Part shown: piece after piece, positions 53,576 through 62,171 of the stretch | Layout: each line of letters begins with the position of its first letter | Position numbering within the stretch: position 1 is the first letter of the stretch | Translations under genes and position numbers: made by a program | The notes under the pieces: generated by a model | What the model saw: only the letters and a program-made list of their open reading frames with translations | What the model was told of the DNA's origin: nothing | The model's database searches: none | Assembly: GCF_019799945.1 (NCBI RefSeq) | Contig: NZ_JABGCH010000001.1 | Span: 124,001 to 188,000, forward strand | Direction: 5' to 3' | DNA from: Modestobacter marinus | GTDB taxonomy: Bacteria > Actinomycetota > Actinomycetes > Mycobacteriales > Geodermatophilaceae | Length of the DNA: 64,000 nucleotides

Positions 53576-54051
53576 GCGCAGCTCCCCCCGGGACCCGCCC
53601 CGGCCGGCACCCGTCCGCGTCCCGCCGTGCCCGCCTCGGGGCGCTGGTCCTGCTGCTGGCGGTCCTCAGCGGCTGCACCAACCGGGAGCCGACCCTGCCC
53701 GAGCCCACCCGCGCCACCGCCGCGGACGTCGGCACGGTCACCACCGACGACGCCGGCGTCCAGGAGGTCATCCTGGAGACCGGCGACGACTACGTCTTCA
53801 CGCCGGCGACGTTCACCGTGGCGCCGGGGACCGTGCGGGTGACGGTGCGCAACACCGCCGAGCAGATGACCCACAACTTCGAGTTCAGCGAGGGGCAGGG
53901 GCCCGCCCCCATCGCCGAGCGGATCCCGGTGCTCGGCCCCGGGCAGAGCGAGACCATCGAGTTCACCGTGACCGCGCCGGGGGACTACCAGTTCGAGTGC
54001 ACCTTCCACCTCCGGCTCGGTCAGGTGGGCACGATGACGGTCACGGGCTGA
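53572..54051 (+). CDS. Cupredoxin-like copper lipoprotein
   Basis: A 159-residue lipoprotein (lipobox LSGC, Cys at about 35) with one cupredoxin domain. Candidate type 1 copper ligands are His in MTHNFEF, Cys in ECTFH, the following His in FHLRLG and Met in GTMTV. It would carry electrons or bind copper outside the membrane. The ATG at 53572 overlaps the NUDIX gene. It has no counterpart in the mycobacterial order of this operon (NUDIX followed directly by marP), so it is an insertion. Confidence 0.88.
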   Translation: MSAAPPGTRPGRHPSASRRARLGALVLLLAVLSGCTNREPTLPEPTRATAADVGTVTTDDAGVQEVILETGDDYVFTPATFTVAPGTVRVTVRNTAEQMTHNFEFSEGQGPAPIAERIPVLGPGQSETIEFTVTAPGDYQFECTFHLRLGQVGTMTVTG

Positions 54052-54058
54052 CCGGGAG

Positions 54059-55240
54059 ATGTCCCTGGTGGACGTCGCGCTCATCGCGCTGGCCCTGCTG
54101 TTCGCCCTGTCCGGCTTCCGGCAGGGGCTGATCATCGCCGCGACCTCGTTCGTCGGCTTCTTCGGTGGCGCGGTGCTCGGCGCCCAGCTCTCCGGGCCGC
54201 TGGCCGACCAGCTCGCCGAGTCGCCGGTGACCCGGGTGTTCGTCGCCCTCGTCGTGGTGCTCGCCGGAGCCCTGCTGGGCCAGCTGGTCGCGGGGCTGGT
54301 CGGCCGGGCGGTGCGCCGGCGGGTCACCTGGGAGCCGGCCCGGATGGTCGACGCCGTGGCCGGGGCGGTGCTGTCCTCGGTCGCCGTCCTCCTCGTCGCC
54401 TGGATGGTGGCCACGCCGCTGGCGAGCTCGCCGTTCCCGGGGGTGGCCGGGCAGGTGCGGCAGTCGGCGCTGGTGCAGGCGGTCGACCACGCCGTCCCCG
54501 GCAAGGTGCGCACGCTGTACGACTCGCTGCGCGAGGCGATCGACCGGCGTGGCCTGCCCGACGTGCTGGACCCGCTCACGCCCACCCGGGCGCGGGAGGT
54601 CCCCGCGCCCGACCCGGCGCTGGAGGCCAGCCCGATCGTCGGGCGGGTGCAGGGCTCGGTGGTGCAGATCCGCGGCATCGCCACCACCTGCTCCCGGCAG
54701 ATCGACGGGTCCGGTTTCGTCTACGCCCCGCAGCGGGTGATGACCAACGCGCACGTGCTGGCCGGGGTGGACGAGGCGGTGATCACCGCCGAGGGCGAGA
54801 CCTACGACGCCGTCCCGGTCTTCGTCGACGAGGCGACCGACGTCGCGGTGCTCGCCGTCCCCGGGCTGCCGCAGGTGCCGCTGACCTGGACGCCGACGCC
54901 GGTCGACACCGGTGCCGACGCGATCGTCATGGGCTATCCGGGCGGTGGCGGGCTGTACGTCGGGCCGGCGCGGGTGCGGGACCGCGGGGAGATCAGCGGG
55001 CCGGACTTCCGGGCGACCGGGACCGTCGAGCGCGAGGTCTACGCCCTCCACGGGCAGGTGCGGGCCGGCAACTCGGGCGGGCCGCTGTTCGCCGCCGACG
55101 GCACCGTCCTCGGGGTGGTCTTCGCCTCCGCCATCGACGACCCGGACACCGGCTACGCGCTGACCCGGGCCGAGGTCGCCGTCGCGGCGGACACCGGCGT
55201 CGCCGCGACGGCGGCGGTGGACACGGGCGCCTGCGAATAA
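54059..55240 (+). CDS. marP: MarP-like membrane-bound periplasmic serine protease
   Basis: A 393-residue protein with four N-terminal membrane helices (CvpA-like, about 1-125) and a C-terminal trypsin-like protease domain. The triad is His232 (TNAHVLAG), Asp261 (TDVAVLAVP) and Ser339 (RAGNSGGPLF). Residues CSRQ (about 211) hold the conserved disulphide-type cysteine. In mycobacteria MarP (Rv3671c) protects against acid and works at the envelope. ATG 54059 is used; GTG 54068 has a better-placed GGGAG and may be the real start. Confidence 0.92.
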   Translation: MSLVDVALIALALLFALSGFRQGLIIAATSFVGFFGGAVLGAQLSGPLADQLAESPVTRVFVALVVVLAGALLGQLVAGLVGRAVRRRVTWEPARMVDAVAGAVLSSVAVLLVAWMVATPLASSPFPGVAGQVRQSALVQAVDHAVPGKVRTLYDSLREAIDRRGLPDVLDPLTPTRAREVPAPDPALEASPIVGRVQGSVVQIRGIATTCSRQIDGSGFVYAPQRVMTNAHVLAGVDEAVITAEGETYDAVPVFVDEATDVAVLAVPGLPQVPLTWTPTPVDTGADAIVMGYPGGGGLYVGPARVRDRGEISGPDFRATGTVEREVYALHGQVRAGNSGGPLFAADGTVLGVVFASAIDDPDTGYALTRAEVAVAADTGVAATAAVDTGACE

Positions 55241-55241
55241 C

Positions 55242-55292
55242 GGCCCCGTCCAGGGCACCGCCCTGAGCCTGCGAAGGGCGGGGAGGACGGGG
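55242..55292. repeat. Family 2 hairpin repeat, copy 3 (inverted), convergent terminator
   Basis: The outer stem CCCCGTCC (55244-55251) pairs with GGACGGGG (55285-55292). The inner stem CCGCCCT (55258-55264) pairs with AGGGCGG (55275-55281). The reverse complement aligns with 7724-7777 along the whole length, including the shared TCGCAGGCTC loop, with about 80% identity. It lies between marP and the convergent epoxide hydrolase gene. Confidence 0.8.
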
Positions 55293-55299
55293 TCCTTTC

Positions 55300-56226
55300 T
55301 CACGTCGCCCAGCCGGCGATGGCGGCGGTGACCTCCTCGGCGGCCTCTTCGTGCGGGAAGTGGCCCACCCCCGAGAGCTCCCGCCACTCGTAGGCGCCCG
55401 CCACGTAGCGGCCCGAGCCCTGCGCGGTGCGCGGGAGGACGTACGGGTCCGCGACGCCGTGCAGCTGCAGGGTCGGCGCGGTGATCGGCGCGGCCATCCG
55501 GCGGGCGAAGCGGAGCCCGTCGGGGCGCAGCTGGGAGCGGCCGGCCCAGCGGTAGTACTCCATCGCGCCGTAGGCCGCCTGCGGGATCCGCGTGGCCGAC
55601 CGGTACCGCTGCACCGCCTCGGCGAAGTCGGCGGTGTGCACCCACGACGGCCCGGCCCACCGGCGCATCAGCTCGGCGACCGGGTCGTCGTCGGCGCGGG
55701 TGAGCCGGCGTTCGGGCAGGCGGGGGAGCTGGAAGCGGAGGGCGTGGGCCAGCGCCCGGCGCTGCCGGCGGTCCACCATCGAGCTGCGCAGCTGGCGGGG
55801 GTGCGCGGTGCCGACGACCACCAGCCGGCGCACGCTGCGCGGGTGCAGCGCGGCCATCGTCCAGGCCACCAGGCCGCCCCAGTCGGCGCCGACGACGACG
55901 GCGTCCTGCTCCCCGAGGGCGCGCACCACGGCGGCGGCGTCGGCGGCCGCGGTCGGCAGGTCGTAGCCGCGCGGCGGCTTGTCGCTGGCGCCGTAGCCCC
56001 GCAGGTCGGGGGCGACGGCCCGCAGCCCGGCCGCGGCCAGGCCGGTCAGCTGCGACCGCCAGGCCCACCAGAACTCGGGGAACCCGTGCAGCAGCAGCAC
56101 GAGCGGGCCCTCCCCGGCCTCGGCGGCGTGCAGCCGCACCCCGTTGGCCGAGACGTCCCGGTGGGTCCAGGGGCCGGGCAGCAGGACGCTGGTGGCGTCG
56201 GGAGGGCCGTCCTCGGGGCTCGTCAC
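55300..56226 (-). CDS. Alpha/beta hydrolase, epoxide hydrolase-like
   Basis: A 308-residue enzyme of the epoxide hydrolase branch. Oxyanion motif HGFPEFW (47-53), nucleophile Asp115 in GADWGG, an acid Asp near 260 (HGVADPY) and His near 289 (GVGHFPHEE) form the likely triad. It opens epoxides to diols. The GTG at 56226 lies 13 bases after the stop of the holin-like gene, so they share an operon. The same neighbours occur in mycobacteria (EphE, Rv3670, beside the Rv3669 membrane protein). Confidence 0.87.
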   Translation of the reverse strand: MTSPEDGPPDATSVLLPGPWTHRDVSANGVRLHAAEAGEGPLVLLLHGFPEFWWAWRSQLTGLAAAGLRAVAPDLRGYGASDKPPRGYDLPTAAADAAAVVRALGEQDAVVVGADWGGLVAWTMAALHPRSVRRLVVVGTAHPRQLRSSMVDRRQRRALAHALRFQLPRLPERRLTRADDDPVAELMRRWAGPSWVHTADFAEAVQRYRSATRIPQAAYGAMEYYRWAGRSQLRPDGLRFARRMAAPITAPTLQLHGVADPYVLPRTAQGSGRYVAGAYEWRELSGVGHFPHEEAAEEVTAAIAGWAT

Positions 56227-56239
56227 CGGCGTCCGGGGA

Positions 56240-56743
56240 TCAGGTGAGGCGGGCGTGCGGGTCCTGCCGGACGACCTGGCCGTTGCGCACGGTGGGGAGG
56301 TCGTGCTGCCGCTGGCCGGGCGGCTCCCGGCGGACGACGTCGGGCAGGTCGTGCAGCGTCTCCAGCGTCCGCGCCGGCTTCTCGATCTTCTTGAGCATGC
56401 GCAGGCCAATCAGCCCGGCGAGCCCGGCGATCAGCAGGAGCAGCACGAAGACGATCAGGTAGGAGACCCAGCGGACCAGGCCCAGCCAGGTCAGGAACTC
56501 GGCCAGCGCGATGAAGAAGAAGACCGCGGCGAAGGCGGCCATGACCCCGGCGACGGCGAAGGAGCCGACGCTGACACCCGCCCGCTTCGCCGAGCTGCCG
56601 ATCTCGGCCTTCGCCAGCTCGATCTCCGACCGGATGAGGGTGGAGACGTCGGCCATCGCACTGTGCGCGAGGGCGCCGACGGAGGGGTCGGCGGAGGCGG
56701 CGGACGATCCCGCCAGCCGGTGCAGCGGTGCGCTGTGGGCCAC
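56240..56743 (-). CDS. Phage-holin-family (actinobacterial holin X) membrane protein
   Basis: A 167-residue protein with an amphipathic helix (ADVSTLIRSEIELAKAEIG) and two hydrophobic segments (about 65-90 and 98-120), then a charged tail with a Lys/Arg-rich region. This is the chromosomal 'holin superfamily III/Holin-X' type common in actinobacteria (Rv3669-like); it is not evidence for a prophage. The GTG at 56743 follows GGAGG. It is upstream of the epoxide hydrolase gene. The function is unknown. Confidence 0.82.
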   Translation of the reverse strand: MAHSAPLHRLAGSSAASADPSVGALAHSAMADVSTLIRSEIELAKAEIGSSAKRAGVSVGSFAVAGVMAAFAAVFFFIALAEFLTWLGLVRWVSYLIVFVLLLLIAGLAGLIGLRMLKKIEKPARTLETLHDLPDVVRREPPGQRQHDLPTVRNGQVVRQDPHARLT

Positions 56744-56888
56744 GGATGGGCTCCTCCCTGATCGGCGCAGGTCAGCGACCCGGCTCGGTGAACTGGGGTT
56801 GATCGTGCCGCATGATCGCTCCGGCCGCCGATCCGGACCACCCGGCGGAGGGACGTCCGCGGGAAGGTCTCGGACCGACCCGCCCTGG

Positions 56889-56935
56889 CGACGCTCGTGC
56901 TCTGAGTGCACGGGGCACTCAGAGCACGAGCGTCG
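56889..56935. repeat. Family 1 inverted repeat, copy 4
   Basis: Perfect 21-bp arms (56889-56909, 56915-56935) with loop ACGGG. Core ACGCTCGTGCTCTGAGTGC is shared with copy 2 at 23180. It lies 25 bases beyond the stop of acs (minus strand) and upstream of the holin-like gene. Confidence 0.85.
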
Positions 56936-56960
56936 TGGATGACGGTCGTGGGGCCCTTTG

Positions 56961-58940
56961 TCAGTCCTCCGACGACGAGGCCGGCAGGTTGGCGCTGATC
57001 AGGTCCATCACCGAGGAGTCGGTGAGCGTGGTGACGTCGCCGAGGTCACGGTTCTCGGCCACGTCCCGCAGCAGGCGGCGCATGATCTTGCCCGAGCGGG
57101 TCTTCGGCAGCTCGGCGACCACCATGATCTGCCGGGGCGAGGCGATCGGACCGATCTCCTTGCGGACGTGCTGCCGCAGCGCCTTGACCAGGTCCTCGCC
57201 GGAGTCGACGGCGTCCCCGCGCAGGATCACGAACGCGACGATGCCCTGCCCGGTGGTGGGGTCGGTGGCGCCCACCACCGCGGCCTCGGCGACGGTCGGG
57301 TGACTGACCAGGGCCGACTCGACCTCGGTGGTGGAGATTCGGTGGCCGGACACGTTCATGACGTCGTCGACCCGGCCGAGCAGCCAGATGTCGCCGTCCT
57401 CGTCGAGCTTGGCCCCGTCCCCGGCGAAGTAGATGTCCTGACCGTAGCGCGACCAGTAGGTGTCCTTGTACCGCTCGTCGTCGCCCCAGATCGTGCGGAG
57501 CATCGACGGCCACGGCTCGGTGAGCACCAGGTACCCGGTGGCGCCGGGCTCGATCGGGTTGCCCTCCTCGTCGACCACCTTCACGCCGATGCCGGGGAAC
57601 GGCCGCTGGGCGGAGCCGGGCTTCAGCGTGGTCACACCCGGCAGCGGGTTGACCATGTGGGCACCGGTCTCGGTCTGCCACCAGGTGTCCACGACGGGAC
57701 AGCGGCCGCCGCCGATGTTCTTGTGGTACCAGAGCCACGCCTCGGGGTTGATCGGCTCACCGACCGAGCCGAGCAGCCGCAGCGAGGAGAGGTCGAAGCC
57801 GGCCGGGACGTCCTCGCCCCACTTCATGAAGGTGCGGATCGTGGTCGGGGCGGTGTACAGGATCGTGACGCCGTACTCCTGCACGATCTCCCACCAGCGA
57901 CCCCGGTGCGGGGTCTCCGGGGTGCCCTCGTACATGATCGAGGTGGCCCGGTTGGAGAGTGGCCCGTAGACGATGTAGCTGTGGCCGGTGACCCAGCCGA
58001 CGTCGGCCGACGTCCAGAACACGTCGGTGTCGGGCTTGATGTCGAAGCTCGCCCAGTGCGTGTAGCTGACCTGGGTCAGGTAGCCGCCCGAGGTGTGCAG
58101 GATCCCCTTGGGCTGGGCCGTCGTCCCGGACGTGTACATGATGTAGAGCGGGTGCTCGGCGTCGAACGCCTCCGCGGTGTGCTCGGTCGACTGGCGGTCG
58201 ACGAGGTCGGACCACCAGACGTCGCGGCCCTCGGTCATCTCGACGTCCTGCCCGGTGCGCCGGACGACGACCACGGTGCGCACGCCCTCGGTCCTGGGGA
58301 GCGCCTCGTCGACGTTGGGCTTGAGCCCGCTGGGCGCGCCCCGCCGGTAGCCGCCGTCAGCGGTGATGACGACCTTCGCGTCCGCGTCGGTGATCCGGCT
58401 GGCCAGCGCGTCGGGGGAGAAGCCGCCGAAGACCACCATGTGGACCGCGCCGATCCGGGCGCAGGCCAGCATCGAGACGACGGCCTCCGGGATCATCGGC
58501 ATGTACAGCGCCACCCGGTCCCCGGCCTGCACGCCGAGCTCGACCAGCGCGTTCGCCGCCTTGCAGACCTCGTCCTTGAGCTGGGCGTAGGTGATCGTGC
58601 GGGTGTCCCCGGGCTCACCGATCCAGTGGTAGGCCACCTGCTCGCCGTGCCCCGCGTCGACGTGCCGGTCCACACAGTTGACCGCGACGTTCAGCTTCCC
58701 GCCGACGAACCACTTCGCGAACGGCGGGTTGCTCCAGTCCAGCGCCTGGTCCCACTCCTGCGCCCAGTCCAGCCGGCGGGCCTGCTCCTCCCAGAAACCG
58801 ACCCGATCCGCGGCCGCGCGCTCGTAGACGTCCGGTCCCGCGTTCGCGGCCGCCGCGAGCGCCTCCGGTGGCGGGAACCCGCCCTCGGGCACCTCGCTGG
58901 TCAGGCCCTGCGCCTGGGTGCCGGGCTCTGTCTCGCTCAT
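56961..58940 (-). CDS. acs: Acetyl-CoA synthetase
   Basis: A 659-residue AMP-forming enzyme making acetyl-CoA from acetate, ATP and CoA. Signatures are the P-loop [23 protein letters not shown], and [40 protein letters not shown]. The C-terminal [11 protein letters not shown] carries the catalytic Lys that acetylation inactivates in the family. The ATG at 58940 is chosen since GGAGG lies upstream; earlier codons are poor. Family 1 repeat copy 4 follows it. Confidence 0.95.
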   Translation of the reverse strand: MSETEPGTQAQGLTSEVPEGGFPPPEALAAAANAGPDVYERAAADRVGFWEEQARRLDWAQEWDQALDWSNPPFAKWFVGGKLNVAVNCVDRHVDAGHGEQVAYHWIGEPGDTRTITYAQLKDEVCKAANALVELGVQAGDRVALYMPMIPEAVVSMLACARIGAVHMVVFGGFSPDALASRITDADAKVVITADGGYRRGAPSGLKPNVDEALPRTEGVRTVVVVRRTGQDVEMTEGRDVWWSDLVDRQSTEHTAEAFDAEHPLYIMYTSGTTAQPKGILHTSGGYLTQVSYTHWASFDIKPDTDVFWTSADVGWVTGHSYIVYGPLSNRATSIMYEGTPETPHRGRWWEIVQEYGVTILYTAPTTIRTFMKWGEDVPAGFDLSSLRLLGSVGEPINPEAWLWYHKNIGGGRCPVVDTWWQTETGAHMVNPLPGVTTLKPGSAQRPFPGIGVKVVDEEGNPIEPGATGYLVLTEPWPSMLRTIWGDDERYKDTYWSRYGQDIYFAGDGAKLDEDGDIWLLGRVDDVMNVSGHRISTTEVESALVSHPTVAEAAVVGATDPTTGQGIVAFVILRGDAVDSGEDLVKALRQHVRKEIGPIASPRQIMVVAELPKTRSGKIMRRLLRDVAENRDLGDVTTLTDSSVMDLISANLPASSSED

Positions 58941-59074
58941 GCGCCACCTCCGCCGTTCCGGGCGCCGCCCCCGAGGCGACGCTGACTCGGGTCCCGACCC
59001 TATGGCCCCGGTCACGTCCGCGTCCCGCCGAGGCGCCGCGCGGTCGGCTGGGAGGTCCCCGGCAGACTGGCCGG

Positions 59075-59797
59075 GTGGACGGCGCAGGGCGGGACGACGG
59101 CGCCACGGCGGCGGTCGCGGCGCGGGTGCCCGGGGCGGCCGCGCTCGGGCTGCTGCCCCCGCCGGGTGTGGCCACCGTCCCCGGGACCCTGCTCGCCGAC
59201 CCGGGCTGGACGGCGGAGGTGCTGGCGGCCCGCGCCGTCCGGGCGGGCACCGCCGACCGGCGGGTGCTGGCGACCGTGTGGTGGTACTCGCTGTCCAGCG
59301 TGCTGCTGACCCCGGCGCTCGCCGGGCTGGTCACCGGACGGGTGCTGTCCGGGCGCCTCGAGGACACCGCCGTCCACCTGCTGGCCGGCGCCGCGCCGGT
59401 GGCCGCGACGGCGACCGCGGGCCGGGGCGACCTGGCCGGGGAGCTGCGCGGGACCCTCGGTGCCGTGGTCGCCGCGGTGGCCGGGGCCGGCGGCACGCGG
59501 GAGCGACCGCTGTGGGCCGTCGCCACCGACTCGCTGGCCAACCGGCTGCTCGCGCTGGGCCGCGCGCTCGGGGACGTGCCCGCCGCGACCGCGCTGGCCG
59601 GACCGCTGGCGGCGGCGGTGGGCGCGCCGCTGCCCGCGCCCCGCTACGAGGACGTCGGCGGGGTGCGGTTCACCCGCCGGGCCTCCTGCTGCCTGCTGTA
59701 CCGCGTGCCGCACGAGGCGCTGTGCACCTCCTGCCCGCGGCGGCCGCCGGCGGAGCGGCGGGTGCTGCTCGAGGACACCGCCGCCCGGATCCGCTGA
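59075..59797 (+). CDS. FhuF-like (2Fe-2S) ferric reductase-type protein
   Basis: A 240-residue protein ending in the FhuF C-terminal cluster motif: C-C-x10-C-x2-C ([18 protein letters not shown], about 208-225), which binds [2Fe-2S]. The N-terminal part is Ala/Leu-rich and poorly conserved. FhuF-type proteins reduce iron in siderophores; here no siderophore genes adjoin. CAGACT (59063-59068) ends 6 bases before GTG 59075, suggesting a leaderless transcript. It is divergent from acs and convergent with the pseudo-M48 gene. Confidence 0.8.
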   Translation: MDGAGRDDGATAAVAARVPGAAALGLLPPPGVATVPGTLLADPGWTAEVLAARAVRAGTADRRVLATVWWYSLSSVLLTPALAGLVTGRVLSGRLEDTAVHLLAGAAPVAATATAGRGDLAGELRGTLGAVVAAVAGAGGTRERPLWAVATDSLANRLLALGRALGDVPAATALAGPLAAAVGAPLPAPRYEDVGGVRFTRRASCCLLYRVPHEALCTSCPRRPPAERRVLLEDTAARIR

Positions 59798-59799
59798 CC

Positions 59800-60375
59800 T
59801 CAGACCGCGTCGAGCTCCGCGGCCCGGATCCGCCGGCTCGGTGTGGGTTCCGCGGCGAGCAGTGCCCGCAGGAACGGCGGGTCCGGCTCGTCGCCGAACG
59901 CCGCCCGGGCGACCTCGACCGGCGGGTGCCCCGCCGCGGCCAGGACGGTGCGCCCGGCGGCCTCCATCGCCTGCCGCTCCCAGCGGATCGTCCACGCGCC
60001 GATCGGGTACGCCAGCAGCACGGTGATCCACAGCCACGGCACGGCCGAGGCGAGCGCGAACAGCAGGACCACGTACACCACGAACAGGACGACGAGCCCG
60101 ATGCCGCCCAGCCGGTGGCGCCGCGCCGGCTCCGGTGACACCCAGCGCCCGAGGCACGCCGCGAGGTGCCAGAACTGGCGGGCCGGGCCGGCGGTCAGCA
60201 GGGACCGCGGCACGGACACGATCCGCTCGCCGTCGGCCTCGCGGGACTGGGGCAGCCGTTCCTGCGTCCGTGGCTGGTCGACCACCAGCCGCGGGACCGG
60301 CAGGCCGGACGCCTCGGCCAGCAGGCGCAACCGGTCCTCGAGCGTCGCGGCCGCGGGTTCCTCGTGGGTGCTCAT
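59800..60375 (-). CDS. Membrane protein resembling an inactive M48 peptidase
   Basis: A 191-residue protein. The layout follows M48 zinc peptidases: an initial RLRLLAEASGLPVPRLVV segment, VSVPRSLLTAGPARQFWHLAACLGRW in the place of the usual HExxH helix, two membrane segments (about 93-130), then WTIRWERQAMEAAGRTVLAAAG and a terminal PTPSRRIRAAEL like the THPPxxxRI ending. The catalytic HExxH is replaced by WHLAACL, so it cannot bind zinc in the usual way. ATG 60375 is taken as start. The function is unknown; it could be a pseudoenzyme. Confidence 0.6.
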   Translation of the reverse strand: MSTHEEPAAATLEDRLRLLAEASGLPVPRLVVDQPRTQERLPQSREADGERIVSVPRSLLTAGPARQFWHLAACLGRWVSPEPARRHRLGGIGLVVLFVVYVVLLFALASAVPWLWITVLLAYPIGAWTIRWERQAMEAAGRTVLAAAGHPPVEVARAAFGDEPDPPFLRALLAAEPTPSRRIRAAELDAV

Positions 60376-60396
60376 CCCCTGCAGCATGACGCGTGG

Positions 60397-61425
60397 TCAG
60401 GGCAGGAAGAGCATCGCGTCGCCGAACTCGTGCCACAGGTAGCCGCCGCGCACCGCCTCCGCGTAGGCGCGCTCGACCAGGTCGGCGCCCGCCACCGCCT
60501 CGAGCAGCTCCAGGTGGCTCGCCGCGGGGGCGTGCAGCCCGGTGACCAGGCCGGTGACCACCCGGGCCGGGCGCTCGGCGCCGAGCACCAGGTCGGTCCA
60601 GCCGGCGGCCGGGCGGGTCTCGCCGTTCTCGCCGGTGGCGCTCTCCAGCGCGCGGGTGACCGTGGTGCCCACCGCGACCACCCGGCCGCCCGCGCGCCGG
60701 GTCGTGCCCACCAGCCGGGCGGTGACCTCGGGCACGGCAAAGCGCTCCGGGGCCGGCGGCTCGTGCGCCTCCGGGCTGCTGACCCCGGTGTGCAGGGTCA
60801 GCGGTGCGACGACGACGCCGCGGGCCATCAGCCGGACCAGCAGCCGCTCGCTGAAGGGACGGCCGGCGCTGGCCATCTCGGCGCTGCCGAACTCGGTGGC
60901 GTAGACGTTCTGGTAGGCATCCAGCGGGAAGTCGCCGGTCACGTACCCGTACCGGACGGGCCGGCCGTGCCGGGCGAGGAACGCCGCGGCCGGGGCCCGG
61001 GGGGTGACCTCCGCCCGCCACAGGCGCCCGGGGCGGACCGGGTCCGGGAACCCGGCGCGCAGCACCAGCCGGTGCCCGCCGGGCAGGCTCAGCTCGGCTC
61101 CGGGCTCGCCGCCGAGGTCGGGCCCGGAGTTGTCCGGCCGGCGCACCTCGACGACCCAGCTGCCGTCGTCCAGCTCGGTCGAGACGTGCAGCGGCACCAC
61201 GACGCCGTCGGCCCGCCGGGCGTCCAGCCGCGCGGGCAGCGTGCCGGAGGTGTTGACGACCACGAGGTCGCCGGGCCGCAGCAGCAGCGGGAGGTCGCGG
61301 AACAGCGTGTGCCGGACCTCGCCGGGGCCGACCGCCATGAGGCGGACCTCGTCGCGGCTCCGGCCGGACCACTCCGCCGGCGCGGTCGCCTCCCGGTCCG
61401 GGGGGAGGGTGAACCGCGGGGTCAC
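60397..61425 (-). CDS. queA: S-adenosylmethionine:tRNA ribosyltransferase-isomerase-like protein (QueA family)
   Basis: A 342-residue protein of the QueA fold. Recognisable stretches are RDLPLLLRPGDLVVVNTSGTLPARL near the start, YQNVYATEFGSAEMASAGRPF and HTGVSSPEAHEPPAPERF. True QueA adds the epoxy-cyclopentanediol part of queuosine to tRNA. No other queuosine gene is in the window, and actinobacteria often carry QueA-like proteins without the pathway, so the substrate is open. The GTG at 61425 overlaps the stop of the SDR gene (GTGA), so the two are coupled. Confidence 0.82.
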   Translation of the reverse strand: MTPRFTLPPDREATAPAEWSGRSRDEVRLMAVGPGEVRHTLFRDLPLLLRPGDLVVVNTSGTLPARLDARRADGVVVPLHVSTELDDGSWVVEVRRPDNSGPDLGGEPGAELSLPGGHRLVLRAGFPDPVRPGRLWRAEVTPRAPAAAFLARHGRPVRYGYVTGDFPLDAYQNVYATEFGSAEMASAGRPFSERLLVRLMARGVVVAPLTLHTGVSSPEAHEPPAPERFAVPEVTARLVGTTRRAGGRVVAVGTTVTRALESATGENGETRPAAGWTDLVLGAERPARVVTGLVTGLHAPAASHLELLEAVAGADLVERAYAEAVRGGYLWHEFGDAMLFLP

Positions 61426-62123
61426 CGGCCGGCCCCCGCGGGGAGCAGGTCGGCGGCGCGGTGGCGGCCGCTGGGCAGCCGCTCCGCCACGAGCCGGAGC
61501 AGGGCCGGAACGACGGTCTCCGGAGCCGGCCGGTCGCTGACGTCCTCGCCGGGGAACGCGGCCTGCTGCATGTCGGTGGCCATGTCTCCGGGGTCGACCG
61601 CCCACACCCGCAGGTCCGGGTGCTCGGCGGCGAGGACGGCGGTCAGCTGGTCGAGGGCGGCCTTGCTCGTGCCGTAGCCGCCCCAGCCCGGATAGGCCTC
61701 GACGGCGGCGTCGGAGCTGATCGCCAGGACGCGGCCGCCGGCCCGGGTGAGCGCCGGGAGGAGCAGCTGGGTGAGCCCGAGCGGGGCGACCACGTTGACG
61801 TGCAGCACCTGGGTGAACGCGTTCAGGGGCAGGTCGGCCAGCGGTGGGAGCGGGCTGGGCCCGAGGTCGCTGGCGTTGTGCACCAGCAGGTCCAGCCGGT
61901 CGCCCACGGCGTCGGCGAGCGCGGCCCGGTGGGCGGGGTCGGCGACGTCGCCGGCCAGCGCGGTGACCAGGCCGCGGGAGGGGAGGCCGGTGACGGCGGC
62001 GGCCAGCCGGTCGCCGTCCCGGGCGTCGAGGACGAGGCGCCACCCGCGGGCGGCGAGCTCGGTGGCGAGAGCCCGGCCGAGGCCGCGGGAGGCGCCGGTG
62101 ACGAGTGCGGTGGAGGTGTGCAT
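61422..62123 (-). CDS. Short-chain dehydrogenase/reductase
   Basis: A 233-residue SDR with the NAD(P) motif TGASRGLGRAL, the DVAD loop, NAS (VHNASDLG) and a Y-x3-K active site (GYGTSKAAL). The substrate is unknown. ATG 62123 is chosen because a TTGACC -35 and a 19-base spacer place a transcription start at or near it; ATG 62141 is the alternative. That promoter overlaps the SoxR box, so the pair SDR-queA is likely induced by SoxR under redox stress. Confidence 0.85.
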   Translation of the reverse strand: MHTSTALVTGASRGLGRALATELAARGWRLVLDARDGDRLAAAVTGLPSRGLVTALAGDVADPAHRAALADAVGDRLDLLVHNASDLGPSPLPPLADLPLNAFTQVLHVNVVAPLGLTQLLLPALTRAGGRVLAISSDAAVEAYPGWGGYGTSKAALDQLTAVLAAEHPDLRVWAVDPGDMATDMQQAAFPGEDVSDRPAPETVVPALLRLVAERLPSGRHRAADLLPAGAGR

Positions 62124-62140
62124 GGGGCTACGCTCGGACA

Positions 62141-62160
62141 TAAAGTCGACTTGAGGTCAA
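62141..62160. promoter_or_regulatory. SoxR box between soxR and the SDR-queA pair
   Basis: TAAAGTCGACTTGAGGTCAA contains a CCTCAAGT/ACTT inverted repeat (minus strand CCTCAAGTCGACTTTA) matching the SoxR operator pattern. The minus-strand TTGACC at 62160-62155 is the -35 of the SDR gene, with a spacer of 19 bases, longer than normal, as SoxR-controlled promoters require. Confidence 0.6.
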
Positions 62161-62171
62161 GGGGGTCGACC

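Noticed and set aside
56240..56743. Prophage remnant because of the holin-family name
   Set aside because: Chromosomal Holin-X proteins sit at this same place in mycobacteria, and no other phage genes are near.
56961..58985. A 675-codon plus-strand frame opposite acs
   Set aside because: It is the shadow of acs, whose motifs are complete; the plus-strand translation is low-complexity.
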